A DNA stretch of 64,000 bases from Streptomyces sp. NBC_00690 (lineage in GTDB: Bacteria > Actinomycetota > Actinomycetes > Streptomycetales > Streptomycetaceae), in NCBI RefSeq assembly GCF_036226685.1, contig NZ_CP109009.1:2852001-2916000 (forward strand). The letters run 5' to 3'. The notes beneath the pieces are model-generated. The model saw only the letters and a list, made by a program, of their open reading frames with translations. It was not told the DNA's origin and did not search any database. Positions 16,455 through 27,755 of this stretch are shown here, piece by piece. The stretch's first letter is position 1; the number at the start of each line of letters is the position of its first letter. The translations under genes and the position numbers were made by a program.

Positions 16455-16937
16455 GACCGGCCCATACAGGCCGGGTGTTCCCGGCCCTTGAACCGGCCGT
16501 CCCCCGGGGCTCCGCACACCGCACGTGCGACCCGGGGGTCGGCCTCCAACTCCCCATTTTGAATAACGGTGTTGCGGATGGCCCGTCCTGAGCCGCAGCC
16601 TCGGCCCCACCAGGGTCGCCCGGTGCCGTTCCGGCTTCTGCGCCCGGCCCACACGGCGTGCGACCCCGGCGACCACGCTCCGGGGTGAGTCCTCCCCCGG
16701 CATCCGCCCGGCCCGTGCTCCGTATCCGTATCCGCAATCGATTCGGGCCCGCCAGGCCACCGGGGCCGTGCCCCCGCGGGGCCATCCCGTGCACCGGCCG
16801 CGCACAGGGCGCGTTCGCCGCCCGCAACGACCCGTTCCAGCAGCACGACCCGCGAGTCGCCCCCTGACCCGCCCGGGGAGCCGGCGTCTTCCCCGACCGT
16901 CTTCCCGAGCCCGTCCCTGCGATCAGGAGTCGCGATC
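16455..16937 (+). other. Intergenic region before the 2-oxoacid oxidoreductase genes
   Basis: These 483 bases contain no credible gene; open frames here are long only because of the GC content. One short AT-rich stretch (about 16555-16580, ATTTTGAATAACGGTG) stands out in otherwise very GC-rich sequence and may belong to a promoter for the downstream operon. No clear palindrome or terminator was seen. Confidence 0.4.
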
Positions 16938-18792
16938 ATGTCCAAGCAGGTCCTTGCCGTCCCCTCAGTGGTGATCCGGTTCGCCGGAGACTCCGGCGAC
17001 GGTATCCAGCTCGCCGGCGACCGGTTCACCGCGCAGACCGCGTCCTTCGGCAACGACCTGGCGACCCTTCCCGACTTCCCCGCCGAGATCCGCGCCCCTC
17101 AGGGCACCCTGCCCGGTGTCTCGGCGTTCCAGCTCCACTTCGCCGACCACGGGGTCGCCACCCCGGGGGACAGCGCCGATGTGCTGATCGCCATGAACCC
17201 GGCAGCGCTCAAGGCCAATGTCGGCCATCTGCGGCCGGCGGCGCAGATCATCGCGGACTCCGACCAGTTCACCGGGCGCAATCTGACGAAGGCCGGGTAC
17301 GCGGCGAACCCGCTGGAGGACGGCTCGCTGGAGGGCTTCACCGTCCAGCCGGTGCCACTGACCACGCTGACCGTCGGGGCGCTCAAGGACTCGGGGCTGA
17401 GCCGCAAGGACGCCGAGCGGGCGAAGAACATGTTCGCGCTCGGGCTGCTCTCCTGGATGTACCAGCGCCCCACCGAGGGCACGATCGCCCATCTGACGTC
17501 GAAGTTCGCGAAGAAGCCCGCCATCATGCGGGCCAATATCGCGGCCTTCCACGCCGGTTGGAACTTCGGTGAGACGACCGAGGCGTTCGCCGTCTCCTAC
17601 GAGATCGCCCCAGCGCCCTCGCCCTCCGGTGTGTACCGCAACATCACCGGCAATCTGGCCCTGTCCTACGGGCTGGTCGCCGGAGCCCGACAGGCCGGGC
17701 TGCCCCTGTTCCTCGGCTCGTACCCGATCACTCCGGCGTCCGACATCCTCCATGAGCTCAGTCGGCACAAGAACTTCGGAGTGACCACCTTCCAGGCGGA
17801 GGACGAGATCGCCGCGGTCAGTGCCGCGCTCGGTGCCTCCTTCGGCGGGTCGATCGGGGTGACGACGACCTCCGGGCCCGGTATCGCGCTCAAGGCCGAG
17901 GCCATCGGGTTGGCCGTCACCCTGGAACTGCCGCTGATCGTGGTGGACATCCAGCGCGGCGGCCCCTCCACCGGACTGCCCACCAAGACCGAACAGGCCG
18001 ATCTGCTCCAGGTCCTGCACGGCCGCAACGGCGAGTCGCCCCTGCCGGTGGTCTCGGCGAGTTCGCCGGCCGACTGCTTCGACGCCTGCATCGAGGCCGT
18101 GCGGATCGCCCTGAAGTACCGCACACCGGTCGTGCTGCTCTCCGACGGCTATCTCGCCAACGGCTCCGAACCCTGGCGGATACCCCACTCGTCGACGCTG
18201 CCCGACCTCCGGGTGGAGTTCGCGACCGGCCCCAACGGAACGGCCGCCGACGGCAGCCCGCGCTTCCTGCCCTACCTCCGCGACCCCGAGACCCTCGCCC
18301 GCCCCTGGGCCGTGCCCGGCACGCCCGGGCTCGAACACCGCATCGGCGGACTGGAGAAGGCGGACGGCACCGGGGACATCTCGTACGACGCCGATAACCA
18401 CGAGTTCATGGTCCGCACCCGGCAGGCCAAGATCGACGGCATCGCCCGCGAGCTTCCGCCGACCGTCGTGGACGATCCCGAAGGCGACGCCCGGGTACTG
18501 GTGCTCGGCTGGGGCTCGACGGCCGGCCCGATCAGCGCCGCCTGTGCGGAGGTGCGGGCCGCGGGCGGTTCGGTCGCCCGCGCCCATCTGCGGCACCTCA
18601 ACCCCTTCCCGGCCGATCTCGGTGAGGTCCTCGCGGCCTACGACCGCGTACTCATCCCCGAGATGAACCTGGGCCAACTCGCGCTCCTGATCCGCGGTCG
18701 CTACCTCGTCGACGCCGTCTCGCACACCCAGGTGCGCGGCACCCCGTTCAAGGCCGGCGATCTGCGGACCGCCATCGAGAAGGTGATCTCCG

Positions 18793-18800
<8 letters not shown>
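16938..18800 (+). CDS. korA: 2-oxoacid:ferredoxin oxidoreductase, alpha subunit (KorA-type, gamma-alpha fusion)
   Basis: A 620-residue subunit that starts at ATG 16938 with AGGAGT upstream. The gamma domain comes first (VVIRFAGDSGDGIQLAGDRF, DFPAEIRAPQGTLPGVSAFQ), followed by the alpha domain with LGSYPITPASDILHELS and TTSGPGIALKAEAIGLAV, and a C-terminal transketolase-like domain (VLVLGWGSTAGPISAACAEV). With the beta subunit it oxidises a 2-oxoacid to its acyl-CoA and CO2 and reduces ferredoxin. The symbol reflects similarity to actinobacterial KorA; 2-oxoglutarate is likely but other 2-oxoacids are possible. Its presence next to a ferredoxin and a Rieske oxygenase gene is unusual. Confidence 0.9.
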
Positions 18801-19884
<1,084 letters not shown>

Positions 19885-19963
19885 CCGCCCGCCCCCGGAC
19901 GACTGCCTGCCCCCGGACGACCGCCCGACTCACCCCTCATCGCAACAGGCCCGGGAGGTGCCC

Positions 19964-20278
19964 ATGACCTATGTGATCGGTACGAACTGTGTCGACGTCA
20001 AAGACCGCACCTGTATCGCCGAATGCCCCGTGGACTGCATCTACGAGGGCGAGCGGATGCTCTACATCCACCCGGACGAGTGCGTCGACTGCGGAGCCTG
20101 CGAGCCGGTGTGCCCGGTGGAGGCCATCTACCCCGCCGACAGCCTGCCCACCGAATGGCTCTGGCACCTGGATGCGGCGACCGCGGTGACCGCGGGCCGC
20201 GAGGACGAACCCGAGGCCGGGCCGGTGGACGACCACCCGGACGTGACGGCGCTCCCGGCGCGCACCGAAGCGGCCTGA
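19964..20278 (+). CDS. 7Fe ferredoxin (3Fe-4S/4Fe-4S)
   Basis: A 104-residue ferredoxin starting at ATG 19964 with GGGAGG six bases upstream. The first cluster site has Cys-x7-Cys-x3-Cys-Pro ([18 protein letters not shown]), lacking the second Cys of a classical four-ligand motif, as in 7Fe FdxA proteins. The second is the full [12 protein letters not shown] motif. The C-terminal 45 residues form an acidic tail. Its position after korAB makes it the natural electron acceptor of the oxidoreductase, and it could carry electrons to the Rieske oxygenase at 13421. That second role is inference. An FdxA name would be reasonable, but several paralogues normally occur in these genomes. Confidence 0.9.
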   Translation: MTYVIGTNCVDVKDRTCIAECPVDCIYEGERMLYIHPDECVDCGACEPVCPVEAIYPADSLPTEWLWHLDAATAVTAGREDEPEAGPVDDHPDVTALPARTEAA

Positions 20279-20411
20279 GCCATGGCCGCCCACCCGAGCC
20301 CTCGTCCCCCTGACCGCACCGCCCCACAGCCCAGCCCCGCACATCAGAGCGTGCACCGCGCAATCGGCGCCCGTACACCCGTCATCACCCCAACCAGAGA
20401 AGAGGCCAGAC

Positions 20412-22520
20412 GTGACTGATTGGCGCCTTGCCGTGGACATCGGCGGCACCTTCACCGATGTCGTCCTGCTGGATGCAGACACCGGCCGTGTCGTTGTCGA
20501 GAAGACGCTCACCACCCCGTCCGCGCCCCTCGGTGGCGTACGCACCGGTGTGCTCTCCGCGCTGGACAAGGCCGGGATCTCTCCCGGTGACATCATCCGC
20601 CCCATCGTCCATGCCACCACTCTCATCACCAACGCCCTGATCGAGGGCAAGACCGGGCGCGCGGCGCTGGTCACCACCGACGGCTTCGGTGACACGCTGG
20701 AGATCCGCAGCGAGCACCGCTACGACATGTACGACCTCCAGATCGAGTTTCCGGCCCCGCCGATCCCCCGCGACCTGGTCTTCGAGATCAACGAGCGGAC
20801 CACGGCGGACGGTTCGGTCCGCACCCGCCCCACCGAGGCCGGTCTGGACGCGCTCGCCGAGGAACTGCGTCAGCACGACGTGGAAGCGGTCGCGGTCTGT
20901 CTCCTCAACTCGTACGCCAACGCGGAGAACGAGCGGCTCGTCACCGAGGGCCTCGCCAAGCGGCTCGGCGTCCCGGTGTGCGCCTCGCACGAGGTGACCC
21001 CGCAGATCCGTGAGTACCCGCGGATGATCACCACGGTCTGCAACGCGGCCACCATGCCCGTCATCGGCCCCTACCTCCAGGAACTCCAGGAGTGGCTGAC
21101 CGCGACCGGCTTCGGCGCCTCGGTGCTGATGATGCTGTCCAACGGCGGTGTGGTCTCTGCCGACGAGGCCCGCAAGGTGCCGATCCGGCTCGTCGAGTCC
21201 GGTCCGGCGGCAGGTGCGCTGGCCGGTGTCTGGTACGCACAGCGGCTCGGTGAGGAGCGGCTGTTCTGCTTCGACATGGGCGGCACGACCGCGAAGTCCT
21301 GTCTGATCGAGAACTACCAGCCCGAGTTGACCAACGAGTTCGAGGTCGCCCGCGTCTACCGGTTCAAGAAGGGCTCCGGCTACCCCTGCTCGATCCCGTC
21401 GGTGGACCTGGTCGAGATCGGTGCGGGCGGCGGCAGCCTCGCCCGGGTCGACGACCTCGGTCTGCTCAAGGCAGGCCCGGACTCCGCGGGCGCCGACCCC
21501 GGCCCGGTCAGCTACGCCCGCGGCGGCACCATCCCGGCGACCACCGACGCGGACCTGGTGATGGGTCTGCTGGACCCGGCGTACTTCCTCGGCGGTGAGA
21601 TGCCGCTCGACCTGGAGCGGGCGCGCGGCGCATTCGCCCCGCTCGGCGAGAAGCTGGGCGCCAGCAGCGATGACACCGCGGTCGGCGTCTACGAGGTGAT
21701 CAACCAGAACATGGCCGCGTCCGCCCGGATGCACGCCGTGGAGCGCGGGATCGACCTGCGCGGAGTGGCGCTGATCGCGTTCGGCGGCGCGGGCCCCGTG
21801 CACGCCTGTGGTGTGGCGACGCTCCTGGAGGCGCCCCGGGTGATCTTCCCGGTGAACGCGAGCGTGCTCTCCGCGTTCGGCACCCTGGTCAGCCCGGTCC
21901 GCATCGACCTGGCCCGGAGCATGGTGCGTTCCCTGGACGGTCAGGTCGCGGCCGATCGTGATCTGCTGCTGGAGGACATGCGCCAGGAAGGGCGTCGCAT
22001 CCTGGCGGCGGCCGGCGCCGCGGCGGAAGACGTCAAGTACCGCTACGGCCTGGACGCACGGTACGAGGGCCAGGGCAATGAGATCACCCTGTGGGTCGGC
22101 GAGGGCTCGTCCTGGCCCGCGACCCTGGACGAGACGCTGGAGCTGTTCCACAGCGAGTACGAGAAGATCTACGGCCTGCGGATTCCCGATGTCGGGGTCG
22201 AGGTCGTGACCTGGCGGGTCGCCGCCTGGTCCGACGCACCCGGCTTCGAGGTGCCGGCGGTCGCCGCCGGCAGCGGGAACCCGGTGCCGAACCGTCACCG
22301 CGACGCCCGTTTCCGCCGCGGTGAGGATGCCGTGTCCGTGCCCGTCTACCGCCGTGCCGAACTCGGCGCCGGTGACCGCTTCGACGGTCCCGCCCTGGTC
22401 GAGGAGCGGGAGACCACCTCGGTCATCCCCGGCGGCTGGAGCTGCGAGGTCGCACCCGACGGTTCGATCGTCGCCACGGCAGTCACCGCCACCGCCACCG
22501 CCAAGGAGGACTCCAAGTGA
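20412..22520 (+). CDS. Hydantoinase/oxoprolinase family protein, A subunit
   Basis: A 702-residue protein starting at GTG 20412 after AGAGAAGAGG. The ATP-binding actin-like fold shows LAVDIGGTFTDVVLLDADTG at the N-terminus and CFDMGGTTAKSCLIENYQP in the middle, with the conserved LVEIGAGGGSLARVD and GADPGPVSYARGG. The final domain has AFGGAGPVHACGVA. With the B subunit these enzymes hydrolyse cyclic amides such as N-methylhydantoin or 5-oxoproline with ATP, or carboxylate ketones such as acetone and acetophenone. Which of these applies cannot be read here; the acetone-carboxylase gamma subunit is absent, so a hydantoinase-like activity is more likely. Confidence 0.88.
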   Translation: MTDWRLAVDIGGTFTDVVLLDADTGRVVVEKTLTTPSAPLGGVRTGVLSALDKAGISPGDIIRPIVHATTLITNALIEGKTGRAALVTTDGFGDTLEIRSEHRYDMYDLQIEFPAPPIPRDLVFEINERTTADGSVRTRPTEAGLDALAEELRQHDVEAVAVCLLNSYANAENERLVTEGLAKRLGVPVCASHEVTPQIREYPRMITTVCNAATMPVIGPYLQELQEWLTATGFGASVLMMLSNGGVVSADEARKVPIRLVESGPAAGALAGVWYAQRLGEERLFCFDMGGTTAKSCLIENYQPELTNEFEVARVYRFKKGSGYPCSIPSVDLVEIGAGGGSLARVDDLGLLKAGPDSAGADPGPVSYARGGTIPATTDADLVMGLLDPAYFLGGEMPLDLERARGAFAPLGEKLGASSDDTAVGVYEVINQNMAASARMHAVERGIDLRGVALIAFGGAGPVHACGVATLLEAPRVIFPVNASVLSAFGTLVSPVRIDLARSMVRSLDGQVAADRDLLLEDMRQEGRRILAAAGAAAEDVKYRYGLDARYEGQGNEITLWVGEGSSWPATLDETLELFHSEYEKIYGLRIPDVGVEVVTWRVAAWSDAPGFEVPAVAAGSGNPVPNRHRDARFRRGEDAVSVPVYRRAELGAGDRFDGPALVEERETTSVIPGGWSCEVAPDGSIVATAVTATATAKEDSK

Positions 22521-24106
22521 CCCGTACCTTCGATGCGATCGAGCTGGAAGTCCTGTGGGGCTCGCTCATCGCCACCGTCAACGAGCAGGCCAAGGCGCTC
22601 CAACGGTCCGCCTTCAGCCCCATCGTGCGCGAGGCGGGCGACCTCGCGAACGCGCTGTTCGACCGGCGCGGTCGCATGGTCGCCCAGGCCGTCACCGGTA
22701 CGCCGGGACACATCAACTCGCTCGCCATCGCCTGCAAGAACATCCTCGACCGGCACCCGGTGGACTCGCTGGAGCCCGGTGACGTACTGATCACCAACGA
22801 CCCGTACCAGACGGCCGGGCAGCTGCTCGACGTCACGGTGCTGGTGCCGGTGTGGCGCGGCGGCCGGGTGATCGCGTTCTTCGGCTCGACGATCCACCAC
22901 ACCGACGTCGGCGGTTACGGCATCGGTGCGGGTGCCCGCGATGTGTTCGAAGAGGGCCTGTGGATTCCGATCAGCAAGCTGACGACGGCCAACGGGCGCA
23001 ACGAGCCGGTGTGGGACTTCATCCTCGCCAATGTCCGCCAGCCCACCCACATGGCCGGTGACCTGCACGCCCAGATGGCATCGGGCGAGGTCGGCGCGGG
23101 ACGGTTGCAGTCCCTGCTCGACTCCTACGACCTCGACGACATCGAGGAGCTCGCCGACGAGGTGATCCGCCGCTCGGAGGACGCCACTCGCCGTGCGATC
23201 CGCGAGCTGCCCGGTGGCACCTACCGCGCATCGTCGATCCTGGACCTGGCGGACGGCTCGGAGATCACCATCAATGTGGCGGTGACCATCGACTCCGTGA
23301 AGGGCGAGATCCTCGTCGACTACGCCGGCTCGTCGGGCCCGAGCCCGTTCGGCATCAACGTGGTGAAGAACTACACCCACGCGTACACGACGTTCACCCT
23401 GCGCAGCCTCCTCAACCCGGAGGTCCCCAACAACGCCGGCTCGCTGGGGCCGATCCTGGTGGAGGCGCCGGAGGGCAGCATCGTCAACGCGGTGGCACCG
23501 TCACCGTGCACCGCACGGCACGTGGTGGGCATGTTCCTGCCGATGCCACTGCTCCAGGCGATGTCGCAGGCGCTGCCGGATGCCGTGATGGCAGAGGGTT
23601 CGGCGGCCGTGTGGACGATGCAGGTCAGCGGGCACGACGCGGAGGGCAAGCCGTTCATCACGGCCATGTTCACCTACGCGGGCGGAGTCGGCGCCCGGGC
23701 GACCAAGCCCGGTCTGTCCACCACCTCGTACCCCACGGGTGTGTCGGCCGTACCGCTGGAGGTCGTGGAGGCGTCCGCGCCCATCCGCTTCCTGCGCAAG
23801 GAGTTGCGCCGGGGCTCCGGTGGCAAGGGTGCACAGGTGGGCGGGATGGGCCAGACCATCGAGTTCACGGTCGACTCCCCGTCGCCGTGGGTGCTGAACG
23901 CGGTGACCAGCCGACTCGCCCGCGGTCCGCTGGGCGTCTTCGGCGGTGGCGCGGGCGCGACCGGCCGCTTCCTGGTGAACGGCGAGCCGGTCCGCACCCA
24001 GGCCCGCATCACGCTCCAGCCGGGCGACATCGTACGGCTGGAACTGCCGGGCGGCGGTGGCTACGGCGAGCCGGTCGCAGCGGAGGCCGAGTCGGTCCCG
24101 GTCTGA
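22517..24106 (+). CDS. Hydantoinase/oxoprolinase family protein, B subunit
   Basis: A 529-residue partner of the A subunit, coupled to it through a GTGA overlap. Family stretches are ELEVLWGSLIATVNEQAKAL, FSPIVREAGDLANALFDRRG, DVLITNDPYQTAGQLLDVTV and FFGSTIHHTDVGGYGIGAG, and the C-terminal GGGAGATGRFLVNG and PGGGGYGEP. The NDPY and HHTDVGG regions are metal-binding in related carboxylases. Its length is typical. It cannot function alone and confirms a two-subunit ATP-dependent amidohydrolase or carboxylase. The 203 bases after it (24107-24309) contain no gene. Confidence 0.88.
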   Translation: MTRTFDAIELEVLWGSLIATVNEQAKALQRSAFSPIVREAGDLANALFDRRGRMVAQAVTGTPGHINSLAIACKNILDRHPVDSLEPGDVLITNDPYQTAGQLLDVTVLVPVWRGGRVIAFFGSTIHHTDVGGYGIGAGARDVFEEGLWIPISKLTTANGRNEPVWDFILANVRQPTHMAGDLHAQMASGEVGAGRLQSLLDSYDLDDIEELADEVIRRSEDATRRAIRELPGGTYRASSILDLADGSEITINVAVTIDSVKGEILVDYAGSSGPSPFGINVVKNYTHAYTTFTLRSLLNPEVPNNAGSLGPILVEAPEGSIVNAVAPSPCTARHVVGMFLPMPLLQAMSQALPDAVMAEGSAAVWTMQVSGHDAEGKPFITAMFTYAGGVGARATKPGLSTTSYPTGVSAVPLEVVEASAPIRFLRKELRRGSGGKGAQVGGMGQTIEFTVDSPSPWVLNAVTSRLARGPLGVFGGGAGATGRFLVNGEPVRTQARITLQPGDIVRLELPGGGGYGEPVAAEAESVPV

Positions 24107-24309
24107 TCGGCCACGGCAGGTCGTCCCCGACCGAGCCGAACCCGTCCGGGTGGGAGGACCGCTGCTCGACGGTCCTCCCACCCGGACCCCCAAGTCTCCT
24201 TCCGGTACCTCGTTCCCGTCCGCCGAAGGCCCCGGGGCTGCTCGAACAGCCCCTCCGTACAGCCGTACCGCATCTCGCCACCCCACCACCTCATCACCGG
24301 AGGCAGGAC

Positions 24310-25842
24310 ATGGTGAATTCCCCGCCCACCTTCGCGGCCCGGTGGGCCGACACCGTCGCCGCCGTGCCCGAGCGGCCGTTCCTCATCTGGGAGGCACCGG
24401 ACGGCGAGGTGACCACCTGGACCTACCGCGCCTTCGACGCACTGGTCGGCCGGGTCGCGGGCGGTCTGCGCGAACGCGGGGTGACTCGCGGCACGCGGGT
24501 GGGGATCGCCCTGCCCAACTGCCCCGCGTACGTCGCCCTCTGGTTGGCACTCGCACGACTGGGCGCGGCGATGGTCTGCTCGGATCCCTCCGCCCGCGCC
24601 CAGGAGTTCGCCGCCCAGCTGCGCCGCACCCATGCCGTCCTCGGCTTCCACGGTCCCGGCCAAGCGGTCGAGTACCACGCCGCAGCCGCGCAGACCGGCA
24701 CCGAAGCGGTGGAGGTGGAACTCACCGCCAGCGCACTGACGAGCCTGTGCGGCGCTACCTCGGTGACCACCGTGGACGCTGAACCCGCGGACCTCGCCGG
24801 ATTGATGTTCACCTCCGGCACCACCGCCGAGCCCAAGTGCGTGATGATCACCCAGGCCAACTACGCCTTCGCGGGCGATGTGATGGCGGCAGCCGCAGCC
24901 CTGCGGTCCACGGACCGACAGTTCGTGGTCCTCCCCCTCTTCCACGCCAACGCCCAGTACTACTCCTTCGCCCCCGCCATCAGCGCGGGCGCGAGCGTCG
25001 TCCTGATGCCCGCCTTCTCCGCGAGCCGACTCCTCAACCAGGCCGCCCGCCACCGGGTGACCCATCTGAGCCTGTTCGCCGCCCCGATCCGCATGGTGCT
25101 GGCCCGCGGCGCAACCCCGGTCCCAGGGCTGCGAATCGTCCACTGCTGGTACGCCCAGAACATCACCGACGAGCAGTACGAGCGCTTCGCCGAGCTGATC
25201 GGCTGCCGCCCCCGGCAGCTCTACGGCATGACGGAGACCGTGCCCGCGGTGCTCACCAACCGGGCCGTCGCACCGGAACCCGCATCGATGGGACTGGTGA
25301 CGCTCGGCTGCCGCGTACAGGTCCGCGACCCGAAGACGGGGGCCGCGCTCGCACCGGGCGAGGAGGGTGAAGTCTTCGTCGGCGGCCGGCCGGGCAGCAG
25401 CCTCTTCGCCGGCTACCTCGACGCGCCCCACGCAACCGCGGCCTCCTACCCCTTCGCCGACGGCTGGTTCGCCACCGGGGACCGGGCCACCGTCGACGAA
25501 CAGGGCAGGTTCTTCTTCGCCGGCCGACGCGGCGACGTCCTCAAGGTCGCCGGCGAGAACGTCTCGCTCGTCGAGATCGAATCGGTGATCGCGGAGCACC
25601 CGGCGGTGCTGGAGGCGGCCGTGGTCGGCGAGGCCGATCCGGTACGCGACGAGGTGCCCGTCGCCTATGTCGTCCGCGCGCCAGGAAGTGCACCCGAGGC
25701 CCTGGACGACCTCCCGGCGTGGTGCACGGCCCGGCTGGCGAAGTCCAAACGGCCCGTCCGCTTCGAGCAGGTCGCCGAACTGCCGCGCACATCGGTCGGA
25801 AAGATCCGCAAGTTCAAACTCTCCGAGCGGAGTGCGACATGA
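24310..25842 (+). CDS. AMP-binding acyl-CoA synthetase/ligase family protein
   Basis: A 510-residue adenylate-forming enzyme starting at ATG 24310 with AGGCAGGAC upstream. The P-loop reads LMFTSGTTAEPKCVMI; the usual TSGTTGxPKG has Ala and Cys at the two glycine positions. Other motifs are LYGMTETVPAVL (A5), DGWFATGDRATVDEQGRF (A7/A8 region), GDVLKVAGENVS, and the catalytic lysine in PRTSVGKIRKFKL. It should activate a carboxylic acid as acyl-AMP and transfer it to CoA. The altered P-loop may affect ATP handling. The stop overlaps the RraA-like start (ATGA), so the two are coupled. The acid may be a product of the hydantoinase step. Confidence 0.85.
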   Translation: MVNSPPTFAARWADTVAAVPERPFLIWEAPDGEVTTWTYRAFDALVGRVAGGLRERGVTRGTRVGIALPNCPAYVALWLALARLGAAMVCSDPSARAQEFAAQLRRTHAVLGFHGPGQAVEYHAAAAQTGTEAVEVELTASALTSLCGATSVTTVDAEPADLAGLMFTSGTTAEPKCVMITQANYAFAGDVMAAAAALRSTDRQFVVLPLFHANAQYYSFAPAISAGASVVLMPAFSASRLLNQAARHRVTHLSLFAAPIRMVLARGATPVPGLRIVHCWYAQNITDEQYERFAELIGCRPRQLYGMTETVPAVLTNRAVAPEPASMGLVTLGCRVQVRDPKTGAALAPGEEGEVFVGGRPGSSLFAGYLDAPHATAASYPFADGWFATGDRATVDEQGRFFFAGRRGDVLKVAGENVSLVEIESVIAEHPAVLEAAVVGEADPVRDEVPVAYVVRAPGSAPEALDDLPAWCTARLAKSKRPVRFEQVAELPRTSVGKIRKFKLSERSAT

Positions 25843-26531
25843 CCACCTCACCCACCCAGCTCTTCTCCTTCCCCGTACCGGAACGGCTGCCGGCCACAGC
25901 GGCCCTCGCCGACGTACTGCAACTCCACGGCCGAGAAGGCTGGTTGACGCCCGCGCTGCGCCCCTTTCAACGGGGTCCGGGCACGGCGGTGCTGGGAGCC
26001 GCGCGCACGGTCCGAATGGCGCCCGGCCCGGGCAGCCACGGGCTCGGCCCGCTCCGGGCGGTGCTCGGCGAGAATCTGGCGGGGCGGGTACTGGTGATCG
26101 CGGGCGCCGACTGTGCGCCAGGGGCGGTGTGGGGCGAGATCCTGACGACGGCAGCCCTCGCCCGGGGCGCGGTCGGCGCACTCGTGGAAGGAAACGTGCG
26201 GGACGTATCGGCGCTGGAACGGCTGGCCCTGCGCATCTGGGCAACGGCCGAGGCGACGGCCGGCCCCGGCAGCGGGGTCCATGTGGCCGAGGTCGGCGGC
26301 GCAGTGGAGATCGGCGGGGTGACGGTGTCGGACGGAGACCCGGTCCTCCTGGACGACGGCGGGGTCATCGCCTTGCCCACGACCTCCGCATCAAGCCTCC
26401 TCGCGGACGCGGCCGACTACCACCAGGCAGAAGAACGCGTATTGGAGGCCCTGGCCTCCGGCCTCATCCTCCCGCGGGCCTACGCCCCGAAGGCCCAGGT
26501 GGTGACGCGCCTGCGCGGCCGGGGGGTGTGA
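25839..26531 (+). CDS. RraA-like family protein
   Basis: A 230-residue protein of the RraA/4-hydroxy-4-methyl-2-oxoglutarate aldolase fold. It has GPLRAVLGENLAGRVLVIAG early, ALARGAVGALVEGNVRDVSA in the centre and a last helix SSLLADAADYHQAEERVLEA. Active aldolases of this family carry an Asp-Gly-x-x-Arg-Asp motif for magnesium and pyruvate binding; here the corresponding motif is VEGNVRD, so Asp is replaced by Glu, while Arg and the second Asp remain. It could be a decarboxylase or aldolase acting at the end of the pathway, or a regulator-like member. It is the last gene of the block. Confidence 0.75.
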   Translation: MTTSPTQLFSFPVPERLPATAALADVLQLHGREGWLTPALRPFQRGPGTAVLGAARTVRMAPGPGSHGLGPLRAVLGENLAGRVLVIAGADCAPGAVWGEILTTAALARGAVGALVEGNVRDVSALERLALRIWATAEATAGPGSGVHVAEVGGAVEIGGVTVSDGDPVLLDDGGVIALPTTSASSLLADAADYHQAEERVLEALASGLILPRAYAPKAQVVTRLRGRGV

Positions 26532-26715
26532 GGTTCGCACCGGGGGGTGGCGGTACGAGAATCCCGCATCCCCAGAACCGTCCGGCCACTGCGGGCCCCA
26601 CCGAGCCCTCCGACCGGACCACCCATGAGCGGCGCACCACTCGTCGCACCGACGAAGACCACAGCGCGGGCCATGGCGCAACGAGTGGCACACCTCTCGA
26701 ATCAACCGTCCCAGG

Positions 26716-27630
26716 TCAGCTGTTCGGAACCTTGAGCAGGTCCCAGGTGGTCTTGCCGGGCGGCCACTTGGCCGCGTCCCCGGTATAGCCGCACTTGCGC
26801 TGCCATGCCTCGTACGACGCCTTGTCGCCCGAGCCGAGCACATCGGGGTTGGTCGATGACTGGTAGCGGTTGCAGCCGACCGCGATCAGCCGTCTGCGCA
26901 TGGCGGCGACGATCGGGGACTTACGGCCCATGACGAACCAGGCGGAGCCGGGGAACGGCTCGTAGACGGGCTTGACCGGGGGCTTCTTCACCGGTGGCTT
27001 GGTGACGGGCGGCTTCTTGGGCGGCACGGACGGCTTGCCCACCTTGAGCCGCGCTTCGACGCGCTGGCGCATCGAGGCCATGGTGAAGCCACGGGGGTCG
27101 ATCTTCCCCGGCTGCCACTCCAGATGCCCGATCACCGATCGCGCCGACCAGCCGTGCACCCGACAGATCGCGGCGGACGCCTGCTCTATCGCTTCCAATT
27201 GCGCTGCGGTCCAGGGGTCTTTGCCATCGCCGAGGTTGATGCACTCGAAGCCGTAGAAATGTCGATTGCCGTCCGTGGTCGCCTCGTTGTCGGCGGGCAA
27301 CGGCTTCTCCGCGATGACCGCGCGCAGTACCTCGTCATCCCCGAGACCGGCGTGGTTGGTGCGGCCGTAGCCGACCAGGTGCACCACACCCTCCTTGTCG
27401 ATGACCCCGTGACACAGCGGGCCGGGCAGGGTGCTGTGCCCATCCCGGCACAGGGCAACGGAGTTGGCGGTGCCCTTGGTGACGGTGTGATGAATCATCA
27501 CCCCATGCACCGGACCCCACGGCCCCTTCGCGTTCCGGTTGTGGGTTCGCCAGTCGCCCACCTGAACGACCTTCAGCCCTTCATCGCGCAGCGCTTGCAA
27601 GAACGCAGCGGCGGACATGGGTTGGGCCAT
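26716..27630 (-). CDS. N-acetylmuramoyl-L-alanine amidase (phage-type endolysin)
   Basis: A 304-residue protein starting at ATG 27630 behind GGAGG. The Amidase_2/PGRP domain occupies about residues 20-190: zinc-binding His in HGVMIHHTVTKGT, FYGFECINLGDG in the middle and VIGHLEWQPGKIDPRG with the second His and the Lys. Residues 195-225 are a proline/lysine linker with repeats of KPPV. The C-terminal 80 residues, with SYEAWQRKCGYTGDAAKWPPG, form a peptidoglycan-binding-like domain. There is no signal peptide, as in endolysins of Streptomyces phages, so it may be of phage origin. No holin or other phage gene lies nearby. Confidence 0.85.
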   Translation of the reverse strand: MAQPMSAAAFLQALRDEGLKVVQVGDWRTHNRNAKGPWGPVHGVMIHHTVTKGTANSVALCRDGHSTLPGPLCHGVIDKEGVVHLVGYGRTNHAGLGDDEVLRAVIAEKPLPADNEATTDGNRHFYGFECINLGDGKDPWTAAQLEAIEQASAAICRVHGWSARSVIGHLEWQPGKIDPRGFTMASMRQRVEARLKVGKPSVPPKKPPVTKPPVKKPPVKPVYEPFPGSAWFVMGRKSPIVAAMRRRLIAVGCNRYQSSTNPDVLGSGDKASYEAWQRKCGYTGDAAKWPPGKTTWDLLKVPNS

Positions 27631-27755
27631 CAGCGGCCTCCTTTGTGCAGACGGATCATGAAGCCGGCTTCGGGGATCCTTCCACCGAATTGATCCCGCC
27701 AATACTGGGAGACCCCAACTGGTTCGTCACAGCATCACAAGCTCCTCAACTGGCA

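Noticed and set aside
20385..22298. 637-residue open frame antisense to the hydantoinase A gene
   Set aside because: Shadow of a strongly supported gene; composition is Arg/Gly/His-rich with no recognisable domain.
20412..24106. Acetone or acetophenone carboxylase
   Set aside because: A and B subunits match the wider family, but the small gamma subunit gene required by acetone carboxylases is missing next to them.
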